Part shown: piece by piece, positions 38,871-47,205 of the stretch | Numbering within the stretch: position 1 is the first letter of the stretch | How the letters are laid out: each line of letters begins with the position of its first letter | Assembly: GCF_001423125.1 (NCBI RefSeq) | Contig: NZ_LMNW01000001.1 | Location: 483,433-547,432, forward strand | Direction of reading: 5' to 3' | Source: Duganella sp. Leaf126 | GTDB taxonomy: Bacteria > Pseudomonadota > Gammaproteobacteria > Burkholderiales > Burkholderiaceae_D | Length of the DNA: 64,000 nt | Program-made: the position numbers and the translations under genes | The notes under the pieces: generated by a model | Database searches by the model: none | What the model was told of the DNA's origin: nothing | The model's input: only the letters and a program-made list of their open reading frames with translations

Positions 38871-39398
38871 ATGACCGACACCGTATCGCACTCCCCTGCC
38901 GTTGCCCCCCTTGACCAGGCCGACCACCTGACCCACTTCGACGCCACCGGCCAGGCCCACATGGTCGACGTCGGCGCCAAGGAACAAACCCACCGCATCG
39001 CCGTTGCCTCCGGCACCATCCGCATGAAGCCGGAAACGCTGGCCATCATCCTGGGCGGCACGGCAAAAAAAGGCGACGTGCTCGGCATCGCCCGCATCGC
39101 TGCCATCATGGCGGCCAAGCGTACCAGCGACCTGATCCCGCTGTGCCACCCGCTGGCCCTGACCCGCGTGGCGGTCGACTTCGAGACCGACACCGCCCAC
39201 GCCAGCGTCCATTGCCGCGCGCAGGTGGAGACCTACGGCAAGACCGGCGTCGAAATGGAAGCACTGACCGCCGTGCAGGTCGGCCTGCTGACCGTCTACG
39301 ACATGTGCAAGGCCGTCGATCGCGGCATGGTGATGGGAGAAATCCGGGTCATGGAAAAGCACGGGGGTAAATCGGGGGACTGGAGTGTGACCAGCTGA
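38871..39398 (+). CDS. moaC: Cyclic pyranopterin monophosphate synthase
   Basis: This 175-residue enzyme makes cPMP in molybdenum cofactor synthesis with MoaA. It shows [51 protein letters not shown] and [20 protein letters not shown] with the catalytic Lys in the DMCKAVD segment. It is divergent from the BepA-like gene, and no other moa gene is in the window. Confidence 0.95.
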   Translation: MTDTVSHSPAVAPLDQADHLTHFDATGQAHMVDVGAKEQTHRIAVASGTIRMKPETLAIILGGTAKKGDVLGIARIAAIMAAKRTSDLIPLCHPLALTRVAVDFETDTAHASVHCRAQVETYGKTGVEMEALTAVQVGLLTVYDMCKAVDRGMVMGEIRVMEKHGGKSGDWSVTS

Positions 39399-39550
39399 GC
39401 CGGTCTGAAAGTGGCGCATTGCGCCCAGGAAGCTTGCGGGGAGAACGTACCCGCGATACAGCGACAGGGACGTTACAGCTTTGCCAGAAGGGGAAGTGAT
39501 ACGGGGAGGAACCGGCCTGCCGATCGTCCTCCTCCGTGCCTGTTACTAAA

Positions 39551-40048
39551 TTAGTTGCTTGCAACTGCTGGAGGATTGTTTTTCGTCAGCGCGTCGGAGA
39601 ATGCCGTATTGGTCACTGCGGTCGTCGCGGTCCAGGTCACACTGGAACTGCCAGCGGTGATGTTAGGCGTAAAGGTGACAGTCTGGCCTTGGGCACCGCT
39701 CGCCACACCGTCGGCCAACGTCAGCACGATGATGCCGTCCGTCACCGTGCCGGAGGCGATTTCCTTGGTCTTGTTAATGGTAGGAACACCGTTCGCGCCG
39801 GCGTTGCAACCGGCAGCTGAACCGCCAGCTTCCTGCGCGCACATGGCGACAGCGGTCTTCACAGGATCGGCAGCCGACATGATGTTAGCAACCTTGGCCT
39901 TGACCGTGTAGTTGCTGTAAGCAGGAATGGCCACGGCGGCCAGGATGCCGATGATGGCGACGACGATCATCAGTTCGATCAGGGTGAAGCCGGCTTGTGC
40001 CTGGGACTTCATCGATTGCATGGACTTCATGGATTTCAGCGATTTCAT
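39551..40048 (-). CDS. pilA: Type IV major pilin with long MKS-repeat leader
   Basis: This 165-residue prepilin is cleaved by PilD at QAG-FTLIE and assembled into type IV pili. Glu5 of the mature chain and the hydrophobic helix [20 protein letters not shown] are intact, and two Cys residues near 70-80 could form a disulfide. The 20-residue leader is built from MKS-type triplets ([16 protein letters not shown]) with four in-frame ATG codons. GGAG nine bases before the first ATG favours the long form; the fourth ATG would give an eight-residue leader typical of the class. A sigma-54 promoter lies upstream. Confidence 0.9.
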   Translation of the reverse strand: MKSLKSMKSMQSMKSQAQAGFTLIELMIVVAIIGILAAVAIPAYSNYTVKAKVANIMSAADPVKTAVAMCAQEAGGSAAGCNAGANGVPTINKTKEIASGTVTDGIIVLTLADGVASGAQGQTVTFTPNITAGSSSVTWTATTAVTNTAFSDALTKNNPPAVASN

Positions 40049-40095
40049 GGTTGCGTCTCCGGGTTGAGAGGGTTGGGTGTCACCACCGCTCTATC

Positions 40096-40110
40096 GCAAG
40101 CGCCGTGCCA
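40096..40110 (-). promoter_or_regulatory. Sigma-54 promoter of pilA
   Basis: On the minus strand TGGCACGGCGCTTGC matches the -24/-12 consensus TGGCACG-N4-TTGC perfectly. The predicted start lies roughly 35-40 bases before the pilA ATG. PilA genes are classically transcribed by sigma-54 with PilR. Confidence 0.85.
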
Positions 40111-40182
40111 GCGCCGCGCCCGGGTAAATCCTGTCACGGGCACGCCAAAACTGCCGTTTTTTGTCAGCCGTGCTGGCGCGAT

Positions 40183-40198
40183 TTGTCAGGCCTGACAA
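40183..40198. promoter_or_regulatory. Palindrome at enhancer distance upstream of the pilA promoter
   Basis: TTGTCAGGCCTGACAA is a perfect 16-base palindrome about 94 bases upstream of the -12 element. Another TTGTCA lies at 40161-40166. TGTC-containing sites are bound by PilR in other bacteria, so this is a candidate activator site. Confidence 0.5.
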
Positions 40199-40227
40199 TT
40201 TTCGTCAATCCTCGTGCGGCCGACATG

Positions 40228-40254
40228 AAAAAAGGGAGCACGAGGCTCCCTTTT
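40228..40254 (-). terminator. Intrinsic terminator downstream of sucD
   Basis: On the minus strand arms GGGAGC and GCTCCC, flanked by A and T tracts, enclose a five-base loop and end in six T. It closes the sucCD operon. Confidence 0.88.
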
Positions 40255-40278
40255 GTTATCCTGCAATCGCGCTGACTG

Positions 40279-41160
40279 TTACAGCATCGCTTTCAGCAGA
40301 CGCGCCATTTCCGACGGGTTCTTGGTGACGGTGATGCCGCATGCTTCCATGATGTCCAGCTTGGCTTGTGCGGTGTCGTCGCCGCCCGAGATCAGCGCGC
40401 CGGCGTGGCCCATGCGCTTGCCTGGTGGCGCGGTGACGCCGGCGATGAAACCGACCACTGGCTTCTTCATGTTGTCCTTGATCCAGCGCGCTGCGTTGGC
40501 TTCGTCCGGACCGCCGATTTCGCCGATCATGATGACCGCGTCGGTATCAGGATCGTCGTTGAACATCTTCATCACGTCGATGTGCTTGAGACCATTGATC
40601 GGGTCGCCGCCGATACCGACTGCCGACGACTGGCCCAGGCCCAGTGCGGTCAGCTGGCCGACTGCTTCATAGGTCAGGGTGCCCGAGCGCGAGACCACGC
40701 CGATACGGCCCTTCTTGTGGATGTGGCCTGGCATGATGCCGATCTTGATTTCGTCAGGGGTGATCAGGCCTGGGCAGTTCGGGCCCAGCAGCAGAGTCTT
40801 GGAACCGGCTTTGGCCATGCGGTCTTTCAGTTCCATCATGTCGCGCACTGGAATGCCTTCGGTGATGCAAATGGCCAGGTCCAGGTCCGCTTCCACGGCT
40901 TCCCAGATCGCAGCTGCTGCGCCTGCTGGCGGCACGTAGATCACCGACACGGTGGCGCCGGTTTCTTTTTTCGCTTCGGTGACATTGGCGAAAATCGGGA
41001 TGCCTTCGAAGTCTTCGCCGGCTTTTTTCGGGTTCACGCCAGCAACGAAGGCGTTTTTGCCGTTCGCGTAGTCGCGGCACATGCGGGTGTGGAACTGGCC
41101 GGTTTTACCGGTGATGCCCTGGGTGATGACTTTGGTGTCTTTGTTGATCAGAATAGACAT
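40279..41160 (-). CDS. sucD: Succinyl-CoA synthetase alpha subunit
   Basis: This 293-residue subunit binds CoA and carries the phosphohistidine of the TCA-cycle enzyme. Seen are VITQGITGKTGQFHTRMCRDY, the CoA-site region FANVTEAKKETGATV with YVPPAGAAAAIWEA, LLGPNCPGLITPDE, and the active His in GHAGALISGGDDTAQAK. It follows sucC by 13 bases and forms the alpha2beta2 or alpha-beta enzyme with it. Confidence 0.96.
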   Translation of the reverse strand: MSILINKDTKVITQGITGKTGQFHTRMCRDYANGKNAFVAGVNPKKAGEDFEGIPIFANVTEAKKETGATVSVIYVPPAGAAAAIWEAVEADLDLAICITEGIPVRDMMELKDRMAKAGSKTLLLGPNCPGLITPDEIKIGIMPGHIHKKGRIGVVSRSGTLTYEAVGQLTALGLGQSSAVGIGGDPINGLKHIDVMKMFNDDPDTDAVIMIGEIGGPDEANAARWIKDNMKKPVVGFIAGVTAPPGKRMGHAGALISGGDDTAQAKLDIMEACGITVTKNPSEMARLLKAML

Positions 41161-41173
41161 AGTGGTTCCTTAA

Positions 41174-42340
41174 TTATTTACCAGCAGCGGCTGCAACAAC
41201 GCTCTTCGCTGCGTCTTCCATGGTGTCGGCGGCGATGATCGGCAGACCGGAGTCGGCCAGCATCTTCTTGCCCAGGTCTTCGTTGGTGCCCTTCATGCGG
41301 ACGACCAGTGGCACTTGCAGCGACACGGCTTTCGATGCGGTGATCACGCCTTCGGCGATCACGTCGCAGCGCATGATGCCGCCGAAGATGTTCACCAGGA
41401 TCGCTTTCAGTTCCGGGTTTTTCAGCATGATCTTGAACGCTTCGGTCACTTTCTCGGCCGTGGCGCCACCGCCCACGTCCAGGAAGTTGGCCGGTTCGCC
41501 GCCGAACAGCTTGATGGTGTCCATGGTGGCCATGGCCAGGCCGGCGCCGTTCACCAGGCAGCCGATGTTGCCGTCGAGCGAGATGTAAGCGAGGTCGAAT
41601 TTCGATGCTTCGACTTCGGCCGGATCTTCTTCGTCCAGGTCGCGGTAGGCGACGATGTCAGGACGGCGGAACAGCGCGTTCGCATCGAAGTTGAACTTGG
41701 CATCCAGGGCGATGACCTTGCCCGAACCGGTCAGGATCAGCGGGTTGATTTCGGCCAGCGACGCGTCGGTTTCCCAGTAGGCTTTGTACAGGCCTTGCAG
41801 GTTAGTGACGGCATCGGCGATCGAGCCTTCCGGCACGCCGATCTTGGCGGCGATGTCGGCCGCTTCGGCGTCGGTCAGGCCGACGGCCGGATCGATGGCG
41901 ATCGAGTGGATTTTTTCAGGGTGCGATTCAGCGACTTCTTCGATGTCCATGCCGCCTTCCGACGAGGCCATCAGCACGACGCGCTGCGACACGCGGTCGG
42001 TGACCAGCGAGACGTACAGTTCTTTCTTGATGTCCGCGCCTTCTTCGATCAGCAGGCGGCGTACTTTCTGGCCTTCCGGGCCGGTCTGGTGGGTCACCAG
42101 CTGCATGCCCATGATCTGGTCGGCGTATTCCTTGACTTGTTCGATCGACTTGGCAACTTTCACTCCGCCGCCTTTACCACGGCCACCGGCGTGGATCTGC
42201 GCTTTTACAACCCAGACCGGGCCGCCCAAGGTTTCAGCAGCTTTGACTGCCTCTTCTACGGTCATGCACGGAATGCCGCGCGGTACCGTCACTCCGTATT
42301 TCCGGAGGATTTCTTTGCCTTGATACTCATGGATCTTCAT
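41174..42340 (-). CDS. sucC: Succinyl-CoA synthetase beta subunit (ADP-forming)
   Basis: This 388-residue ATP-grasp subunit binds nucleotide and partners SucD. It begins [20 protein letters not shown], has [41 protein letters not shown] (quoted in part), the [14 protein letters not shown] loop and [15 protein letters not shown]. It leads the sucCD operon. Upstream is a 425-base region with its promoter. Confidence 0.96.
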   Translation of the reverse strand: MKIHEYQGKEILRKYGVTVPRGIPCMTVEEAVKAAETLGGPVWVVKAQIHAGGRGKGGGVKVAKSIEQVKEYADQIMGMQLVTHQTGPEGQKVRRLLIEEGADIKKELYVSLVTDRVSQRVVLMASSEGGMDIEEVAESHPEKIHSIAIDPAVGLTDAEAADIAAKIGVPEGSIADAVTNLQGLYKAYWETDASLAEINPLILTGSGKVIALDAKFNFDANALFRRPDIVAYRDLDEEDPAEVEASKFDLAYISLDGNIGCLVNGAGLAMATMDTIKLFGGEPANFLDVGGGATAEKVTEAFKIMLKNPELKAILVNIFGGIMRCDVIAEGVITASKAVSLQVPLVVRMKGTNEDLGKKMLADSGLPIIAADTMEDAAKSVVAAAAGK

Positions 42341-42765
42341 GCTGGCTTCCCTTCTGATGCTGATGTGTATAAATCGGTTAAGACTGCGGAATAGTGTGCT
42401 GCTCTAACGGTGAAGCTGTGTTCGGGGGGTGCAGGAGGGGGTGTAACCGGCATCGATACCATGGGGCCCACCACGGCGCAGGTACGCTGTAGCGACGATC
42501 GCGCGCGTGCAGGACGCACAACGGGAAACAGGAATCGACAATGACATAAGATGACTACCGCTCGCGCGGCATGATTGGTTAGCAGCCCTGTATATTCTCT
42601 TATAAAAAATATACGTTGCCGTAGCTTCTACGGACAACCACCGCACCCACGGTGCTGCAAAAACCGTAAAAGTGTAGCACACACCAGACCGAGTTGATAC
42701 CGATCATTGCATCGAGCACGCAACCATGGTGGGCGGCGCGGTATACACGTCGCAGATGGCGGTCA
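42341..42765. other. 425-base intergenic region between sucC and recX
   Basis: Both flanking genes read leftward, so this is sucC promoter plus recX 3' flank. A palindrome GTATATT-N11-AATATAC lies at 42590-42614 in an AT-rich patch. On the minus strand TGCTACACT resembles an extended -10. Short open frames lack ribosome sites and family features, so I see no gene here. Confidence 0.5.
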
Positions 42766-43221
42766 TCACTGGTCGAAATCGGCCGTGCCCTGCATGGCGG
42801 TGCGGATCGCGCGCTGGGAAAAGCCGCGCTGCAGCAGGAAACGCATCTGCTTGTTGCGCTGCTCGGGGTCGGTGGCGACCGCGCCGAACTTGCGTTGCCA
42901 GATCTCGCAGCAGCGCGCAGTCTCGGTATCGGCCAGGCCTTCCTTGAGTTCCTGCAGCGCCTCGCCCTGCACGCCGTGGCTTTGCAGTTCGGCCATGATG
43001 CGGGCGTTGCCGAAGCGGGCGGCGCGGCGGTGGATCAGCGATTCGGAAAAGCGTGCCTGCGACAGCCAGTTGTTTTTTTCGAGCAGGTCGAGCAGGGCCT
43101 CGACGTCGTCGCCGTCTTCCGCATAGCGCGCCAGCTTGCGCGACAGTTCGAGACGACTGTGCTCGCGCTGTGACAGATAGCGCAGGGCGCGGGCCTTGAG
43201 GCTGAGGGGAGGACGGGGCAT
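42766..43221 (-). CDS. recX: RecX-family regulator of RecA
   Basis: This 151-residue basic helical protein modulates RecA filaments. It has the three-helix repeats of Rec[40 protein letters not shown] and [17 protein letters not shown]. The start at MPRPPLSLK fits the family length. It follows recA after an interval holding a large inverted repeat, which may lower its expression relative to recA. Confidence 0.92.
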   Translation of the reverse strand: MPRPPLSLKARALRYLSQREHSRLELSRKLARYAEDGDDVEALLDLLEKNNWLSQARFSESLIHRRAARFGNARIMAELQSHGVQGEALQELKEGLADTETARCCEIWQRKFGAVATDPEQRNKQMRFLLQRGFSQRAIRTAMQGTADFDQ

Positions 43222-43251
43222 GGTGGGGAACCTCTGCGACAGCAGTTGCGC

Positions 43252-43322
43252 CGTCGCCCTGCGCAGGCGGGAGCCCAATTGACGGCGTGGACAATTGGAT
43301 CCCCGCCTGCGCGGGGGTGACG
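43252..43322. repeat. REP-type inverted pair between recA and recX
   Basis: The arm 43252-43281 and the arm 43292-43322 form an imperfect hairpin of about 30 base pairs. Both arms contain GCGCAGGCGGG and CAATTG. Each arm matches the pattern CGTC-N2-CCCGCGCAGGCGGGGAYCC, also seen at 60718-60806. Beside it, at about 43340-43372, is a short run of GATTACGAC-like direct repeats. Confidence 0.8.
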
Positions 43323-43400
43323 GGACGACTGCCAACGGTTACTACGATTACGACGATTACGACGATTACTACAGTTACAGCAAGACTTTACTGGCTTGGC

Positions 43401-44495
43401 TTACGCCGCGTCGGCCTCGCCCTTGACCGGCTTGAGCTTGACCACGGTTTCCGGCTTGTCGGCCGCCAGTGGCGGCAGTGCGCGCACGCCCAGCGATTCG
43501 CGCACGCGGTTTTCGATTTCCCACGCCAGCTGCGGACGCTCCTGCAGGAAGATGCGGGCATTGTCCTTGCCCTGACCGACGCGCTCGCCGTTGTAGCTGT
43601 ACCACGAGCCCGATTTCTCGACGATCTTCGCTTCCACGCCCAGGTCCAGGATCTCGCCTTCGCGCGAGGTGCCGGCGCCGTACAGGATGTCGAAGTGCGC
43701 TTCCTTGAACGGCGGCGCGATCTTGTTCTTGACGACCTTGACCTTGGTTTCGTTACCGATCACCTCGTCGCCGGACTTGATCGAGCCGGTGCGGCGGATG
43801 TCCAGACGCACGGAGGCGTAGAACTTCAGCGCGTTACCGCCGGTGGTGGTTTCCGGGCTACCGAACATGACGCCGATCTTCATGCGGATCTGGTTGATGA
43901 AGATGACCAGGGTGTTGGTGCGGTTGATCGAGCCGGTCAGCTTGCGCAGCGCCTGCGACATCAGGCGCGCCTGCAGGCCGGGCAGCGAGTCGCCCATGTC
44001 GCCTTCGATCTCGGCGCGCGGCGTCAGCGCTGCCACGGAGTCGACCACGACCATGTCCACCGAGCCCGAGCGCACCAGCGCGTCGCAGATTTCAAGCGCC
44101 TGTTCGCCCGTGTCCGGCTGCGAGATCAGCAGTTCGCCCAGGTTGACGCCGAGCTTCTGGGCGTAGGTGACGTCGAGCGCGTGTTCGGCGTCGATAAAGG
44201 CGCAGGTGCCGCCCAGTTTTTGCATTTCAGCGATGGTTTGCAGGGTCAGCGTGGTTTTACCCGAAGATTCCGGGCCATAGATTTCCACCACACGGCCGCG
44301 CGGCAGGCCGCCGACGCCGAGCGCCACGTCCAGCCCCAGCGAGCCGGTGGAGACGACCTGCACTTCTTCGATCGGCGCACTGGAATCCATGCGCATGACG
44401 GAACCTTTGCCGAACTGCTTCTCAATCTGTGCCAGCGCGGCGGCCAGCGCCTTGGCTTTCTCGGATGCGGGTACTACAGCTTTTTTATCGTCCAT
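43401..44495 (-). CDS. recA: Recombinase A
   Basis: This 364-residue protein catalyses strand exchange and triggers LexA cleavage. Walker A is GPESSGKT at 74-81, followed by FIDAEHALD, the Walker B region [12 protein letters not shown], the L2 region [20 protein letters not shown] and [12 protein letters not shown] near the end. A perfect LexA box lies 40-60 bases upstream. recX follows on the same strand. Confidence 0.98.
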   Translation of the reverse strand: MDDKKAVVPASEKAKALAAALAQIEKQFGKGSVMRMDSSAPIEEVQVVSTGSLGLDVALGVGGLPRGRVVEIYGPESSGKTTLTLQTIAEMQKLGGTCAFIDAEHALDVTYAQKLGVNLGELLISQPDTGEQALEICDALVRSGSVDMVVVDSVAALTPRAEIEGDMGDSLPGLQARLMSQALRKLTGSINRTNTLVIFINQIRMKIGVMFGSPETTTGGNALKFYASVRLDIRRTGSIKSGDEVIGNETKVKVVKNKIAPPFKEAHFDILYGAGTSREGEILDLGVEAKIVEKSGSWYSYNGERVGQGKDNARIFLQERPQLAWEIENRVRESLGVRALPPLAADKPETVVKLKPVKGEADAA

Positions 44496-44533
44496 AATGT
44501 GCTTTCAACCAGTGGAGTGGCGACAATGTGTCG

Positions 44534-44553
44534 GTACAGGCAGTACTGTATAA
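44534..44553. promoter_or_regulatory. LexA (SOS) box of recA
   Basis: TACTGTATAAAAAAACAGTG contains CTGT-N8-ACAG (44536-44551), matching the proteobacterial LexA consensus. It lies 40 bases upstream of the recA ATG and should repress recA until DNA damage. Confidence 0.92.
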
Positions 44554-44696
44554 AAAAACAGTGCTGAGCGCAAGCGCGATTTGATTGAAATGTCGATTAA
44601 TTTTGCCGGACCACGGCTGCGCGCAAAAATTCGCCATCGTGGGCAAAATCCCACACAATACCGGTTTCAGCTCTTGCAGGCGCCCGGAACAACCCC

Positions 44697-45407
44697 ATGC
44701 GAATATTACTTGCCGAAGATGACAGCGTTCTGGCCGACGGCCTCACCCGCTCGCTGCGCCAGTCCGGCTACGCCATCGATTGCGTGCGCAACGGCCAGGA
44801 AGCCGACACCGCCCTCTCCACCCAAGAGTTCGATTTGCTGATCCTCGACCTCGGCCTGCCGCGGCTGTCCGGGCTGGAGGTGCTGCGCCGACTGCGCGCG
44901 CGCGGGTCGCTGCTGCCAGTGCTGATCCTGACGGCGGCCGACTCGATCGAGCAGCGCGTCAACGGCCTCGACCTGGGCGCCGACGACTACATGGCCAAGC
45001 CGTTCGCGCTGTCGGAGCTCGAGGCGCGCGTGCGCGCCCTGACCCGCCGCGGCGCCGGCGGCGGCGCCACCGTGATCCGCCACGGCCCGCTGTCGTACGA
45101 CCAGGTGGGGCGCAGCGCCTACATCCACGAGCAGATGCTGGATCTGTCCGCGCGCGAGCTGGGCTTGCTGGAAATTCTGCTGGCCCGTACCGGCCGCCTG
45201 GTCTCCAAGGAACAGCTGGTCGATCACCTGTGCGAATGGGGCGAGGAAGTGAGCAACAACGCCATCGAAGTCTATGTCCACCGGCTGCGCAAGAAGATCG
45301 AGGTGGGCGGCGTGCGCATCGTCACCGTGCGCGGCCTCGGCTACTGCCTGGAAAAATACAGCGATGCGCGCGCCACGGTCGTGGAAGCCGGGGACGCCGT
45401 CAAGTGA
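44697..45407 (+). CDS. OmpR-family response regulator (TctD/QseB-like)
   Basis: This 236-residue regulator has a receiver domain with EDD at residues 7-9, phospho-acceptor Asp51 (LLILDLGLPR) and the Lys in YMAKPF. The winged helix includes LSARELGLLEILL and VYVHRLRKKIEV, ending GLGYCLEKY. Its stop overlaps the kinase start as GTGA. The downstream sodium:solute symporter is the likely target of the system. Confidence 0.92.
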   Translation: MRILLAEDDSVLADGLTRSLRQSGYAIDCVRNGQEADTALSTQEFDLLILDLGLPRLSGLEVLRRLRARGSLLPVLILTAADSIEQRVNGLDLGADDYMAKPFALSELEARVRALTRRGAGGGATVIRHGPLSYDQVGRSAYIHEQMLDLSARELGLLEILLARTGRLVSKEQLVDHLCEWGEEVSNNAIEVYVHRLRKKIEVGGVRIVTVRGLGYCLEKYSDARATVVEAGDAVK

Positions 45408-46942
45408 AGCCTGCGGCGCCCGACGACACGCCGGAGTACCAGCCGCCGGCCGTCGAGCCCGACGAAAGCATGCAACGCTCGCTGTTCGGCGAGATCCTCG
45501 ACTGGATGCTGGCGCCGCTGCTGCTGCTGTGGCCGATGAGCATCGTGATCACCTACCTGGTGGCCAAGTCGATCGCCAACCAGCCGTTCGACCACGCGCT
45601 CGAGGACAGCGTGACGGTGCTGGCGCAGCAGGTGCGCTCGGTCGACGGCAAGCTGATCCAGGGTCTGTCCAGCGCCGCGCGCGACATCTTGCGCGCCGAC
45701 GATATCGACAATATCTATTTCCAGGTCCAGGACCCGCACGGCAACATCATCGACGGCGACCGCGACCTGCCGCACCCGGGCAGCGATCCCGATGAAGACC
45801 TGGTGCGCGCCGGCAGCGTACGCTTTCGCAACGACATCATGCATGGCACGCCGGTGCGCGTGGCCTCGATCCACCTGCGCCTCGAAGCGGGCGCCGATGC
45901 CGGCGCCGGCCATCCGCCGCTGGCGCTGGTGCAGGTGGCAGAGACGCTGGAAAAGCGCGCGCGCCTGGCCAACGAGATCATCAAGGGCGTGATCCTGCCG
46001 CAGTTCATCATCCTGCCCATCGTGCTGGCGCTGGTCTGGTTTGCGCTGTCGCGCGGCCTGTCGCCGCTGGCCCAGCTGCAGGAGCGGATCCGCGCGCGCG
46101 GCTCGGACGACCTCAGCCCCATCGCCGCCAACCTGGTGCCGGAGGAAATCTCGCCGCTGGTCGGGTCGCTCAACGAGATGCTGGAACGGCTAGGCCACAC
46201 GATCGAGATGCAGAAACGCTTCATCGCCGACGCCGCGCACCAGATGCGCACGCCGCTGGCCGGCATGCGTATGCAGTCCGAGCTGGCGCTGCGCCAGACC
46301 GACAGCGGCGAAATCCACCGCTCGCTGGAACAGCTGGCCAAGAGTTCGCAGGCCGCCACGCGGCTGGTCAACCAGCTGCTGGCGCTGGCGCGGGCGGAGA
46401 ACCAGCCGCAGTCGGGCGCCGCGCTGGTGCCGCTGGAACTGTCGGCGCTCGCGCGCAGCACCGTGCACGACTGGGTGCAGGCGTCGTTCGCCCAGCAGAT
46501 CGACCTCGGCTACGAAGAACCGCCGGCGCCTGTCCACATCGCGGGCGACCCGACCATGTTACGCGAGCTGCTGTCGAACCTGATCGACAACGCGCTGCGC
46601 TACACGCCGGCCGGCGGCAGCGTCACCGTGCGCGTGCGGGCCGACCCCGAACAGCACGCGCTGCTGGAAGTGGAAGACACGGGACCGGGCATTCCGCCGG
46701 CCGAGCGCACGCGCGTGTTCGAGCGCTTTTACCGCATCCTCGGCAACACCGCCGAAGGCAGTGGCCTGGGCCTGGCGATCGTGCGCGAAATCGCCCACCA
46801 GCACGGCGCCGAGGTCGATGTGTTCAACAACCCGCGCGTGCAGCTGGCGCGCCTGCCGGGCAGCCTGTTCCGCCTGACCTTCCCGCTGCCGCCCGCCCCT
46901 GCCGCACCGGATGCGCCCGACGAACCGCCCCACTTTGGATAA
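45404..46942 (+). CDS. Sensor histidine kinase (TctE-like)
   Basis: This 512-residue kinase has a TM segment near 36-55, a periplasmic domain of about 140 residues, a second TM near 196-216 and the phospho-acceptor His279 in ADAAHQMRTPLAGM. The ATPase domain has NLIDNALRYTPAGG, EDTGPGIPPAERTRVF and EGSGLGLAIVREIA. The GTG start overlaps the regulator stop. An N-terminal tail of about 30 residues precedes TM1. Position before a symporter suggests it senses the transported carboxylate or metabolic state. Confidence 0.9.
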   Translation: MKPAAPDDTPEYQPPAVEPDESMQRSLFGEILDWMLAPLLLLWPMSIVITYLVAKSIANQPFDHALEDSVTVLAQQVRSVDGKLIQGLSSAARDILRADDIDNIYFQVQDPHGNIIDGDRDLPHPGSDPDEDLVRAGSVRFRNDIMHGTPVRVASIHLRLEAGADAGAGHPPLALVQVAETLEKRARLANEIIKGVILPQFIILPIVLALVWFALSRGLSPLAQLQERIRARGSDDLSPIAANLVPEEISPLVGSLNEMLERLGHTIEMQKRFIADAAHQMRTPLAGMRMQSELALRQTDSGEIHRSLEQLAKSSQAATRLVNQLLALARAENQPQSGAALVPLELSALARSTVHDWVQASFAQQIDLGYEEPPAPVHIAGDPTMLRELLSNLIDNALRYTPAGGSVTVRVRADPEQHALLEVEDTGPGIPPAERTRVFERFYRILGNTAEGSGLGLAIVREIAHQHGAEVDVFNNPRVQLARLPGSLFRLTFPLPPAPAAPDAPDEPPHFG

Positions 46943-46944
46943 CC

Positions 46945-47205
46945 ATGGATAAAGCCACCCGCCACCGCCACTGGCAGCAGACGCGCCGCCTGACGGCCGG
47001 CCTGTTGCTGCTGTGGCTGGTGACCACGTTTTGCGCGGCGTTTTTTGCACGCGAACTGAACCACCTGTCGGTATTTGGCTGGCCGCTGTCGTTCTACCTG
47101 GCCGCACAAGGCGCGTCGCTCGTGTACCTGGCCATCGTCGGCTTCTATGCCTGGCGCATGCGCCGCCTCGACCGCCAGGCGCGCGCCGCTGCGGAGGCGC
47201 GATGA
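46945..47205 (+). CDS. DUF4212 small symporter subunit
   Basis: This 86-residue membrane protein has two helices (GLLLLWLVTTFCAAFFA and FYLAAQGASLVYLAIVGFYA) and the HWQQTRRLT N-terminal motif of DUF4212. It is consistently encoded just before VC_2705-type sodium:solute symporters and is thought to be an accessory subunit. It lies two bases after the kinase gene and overlaps the symporter start as ATGA. Confidence 0.9.
   Translation: MDKATRHRHWQQTRRLTAGLLLLWLVTTFCAAFFARELNHLSVFGWPLSFYLAAQGASLVYLAIVGFYAWRMRRLDRQARAAAEAR

Noticed and set aside
42404-42682. 92-codon minus-strand frame in the sucC upstream region
   Set aside because: No ribosome site, no family features, and it overlaps the probable sucC promoter.
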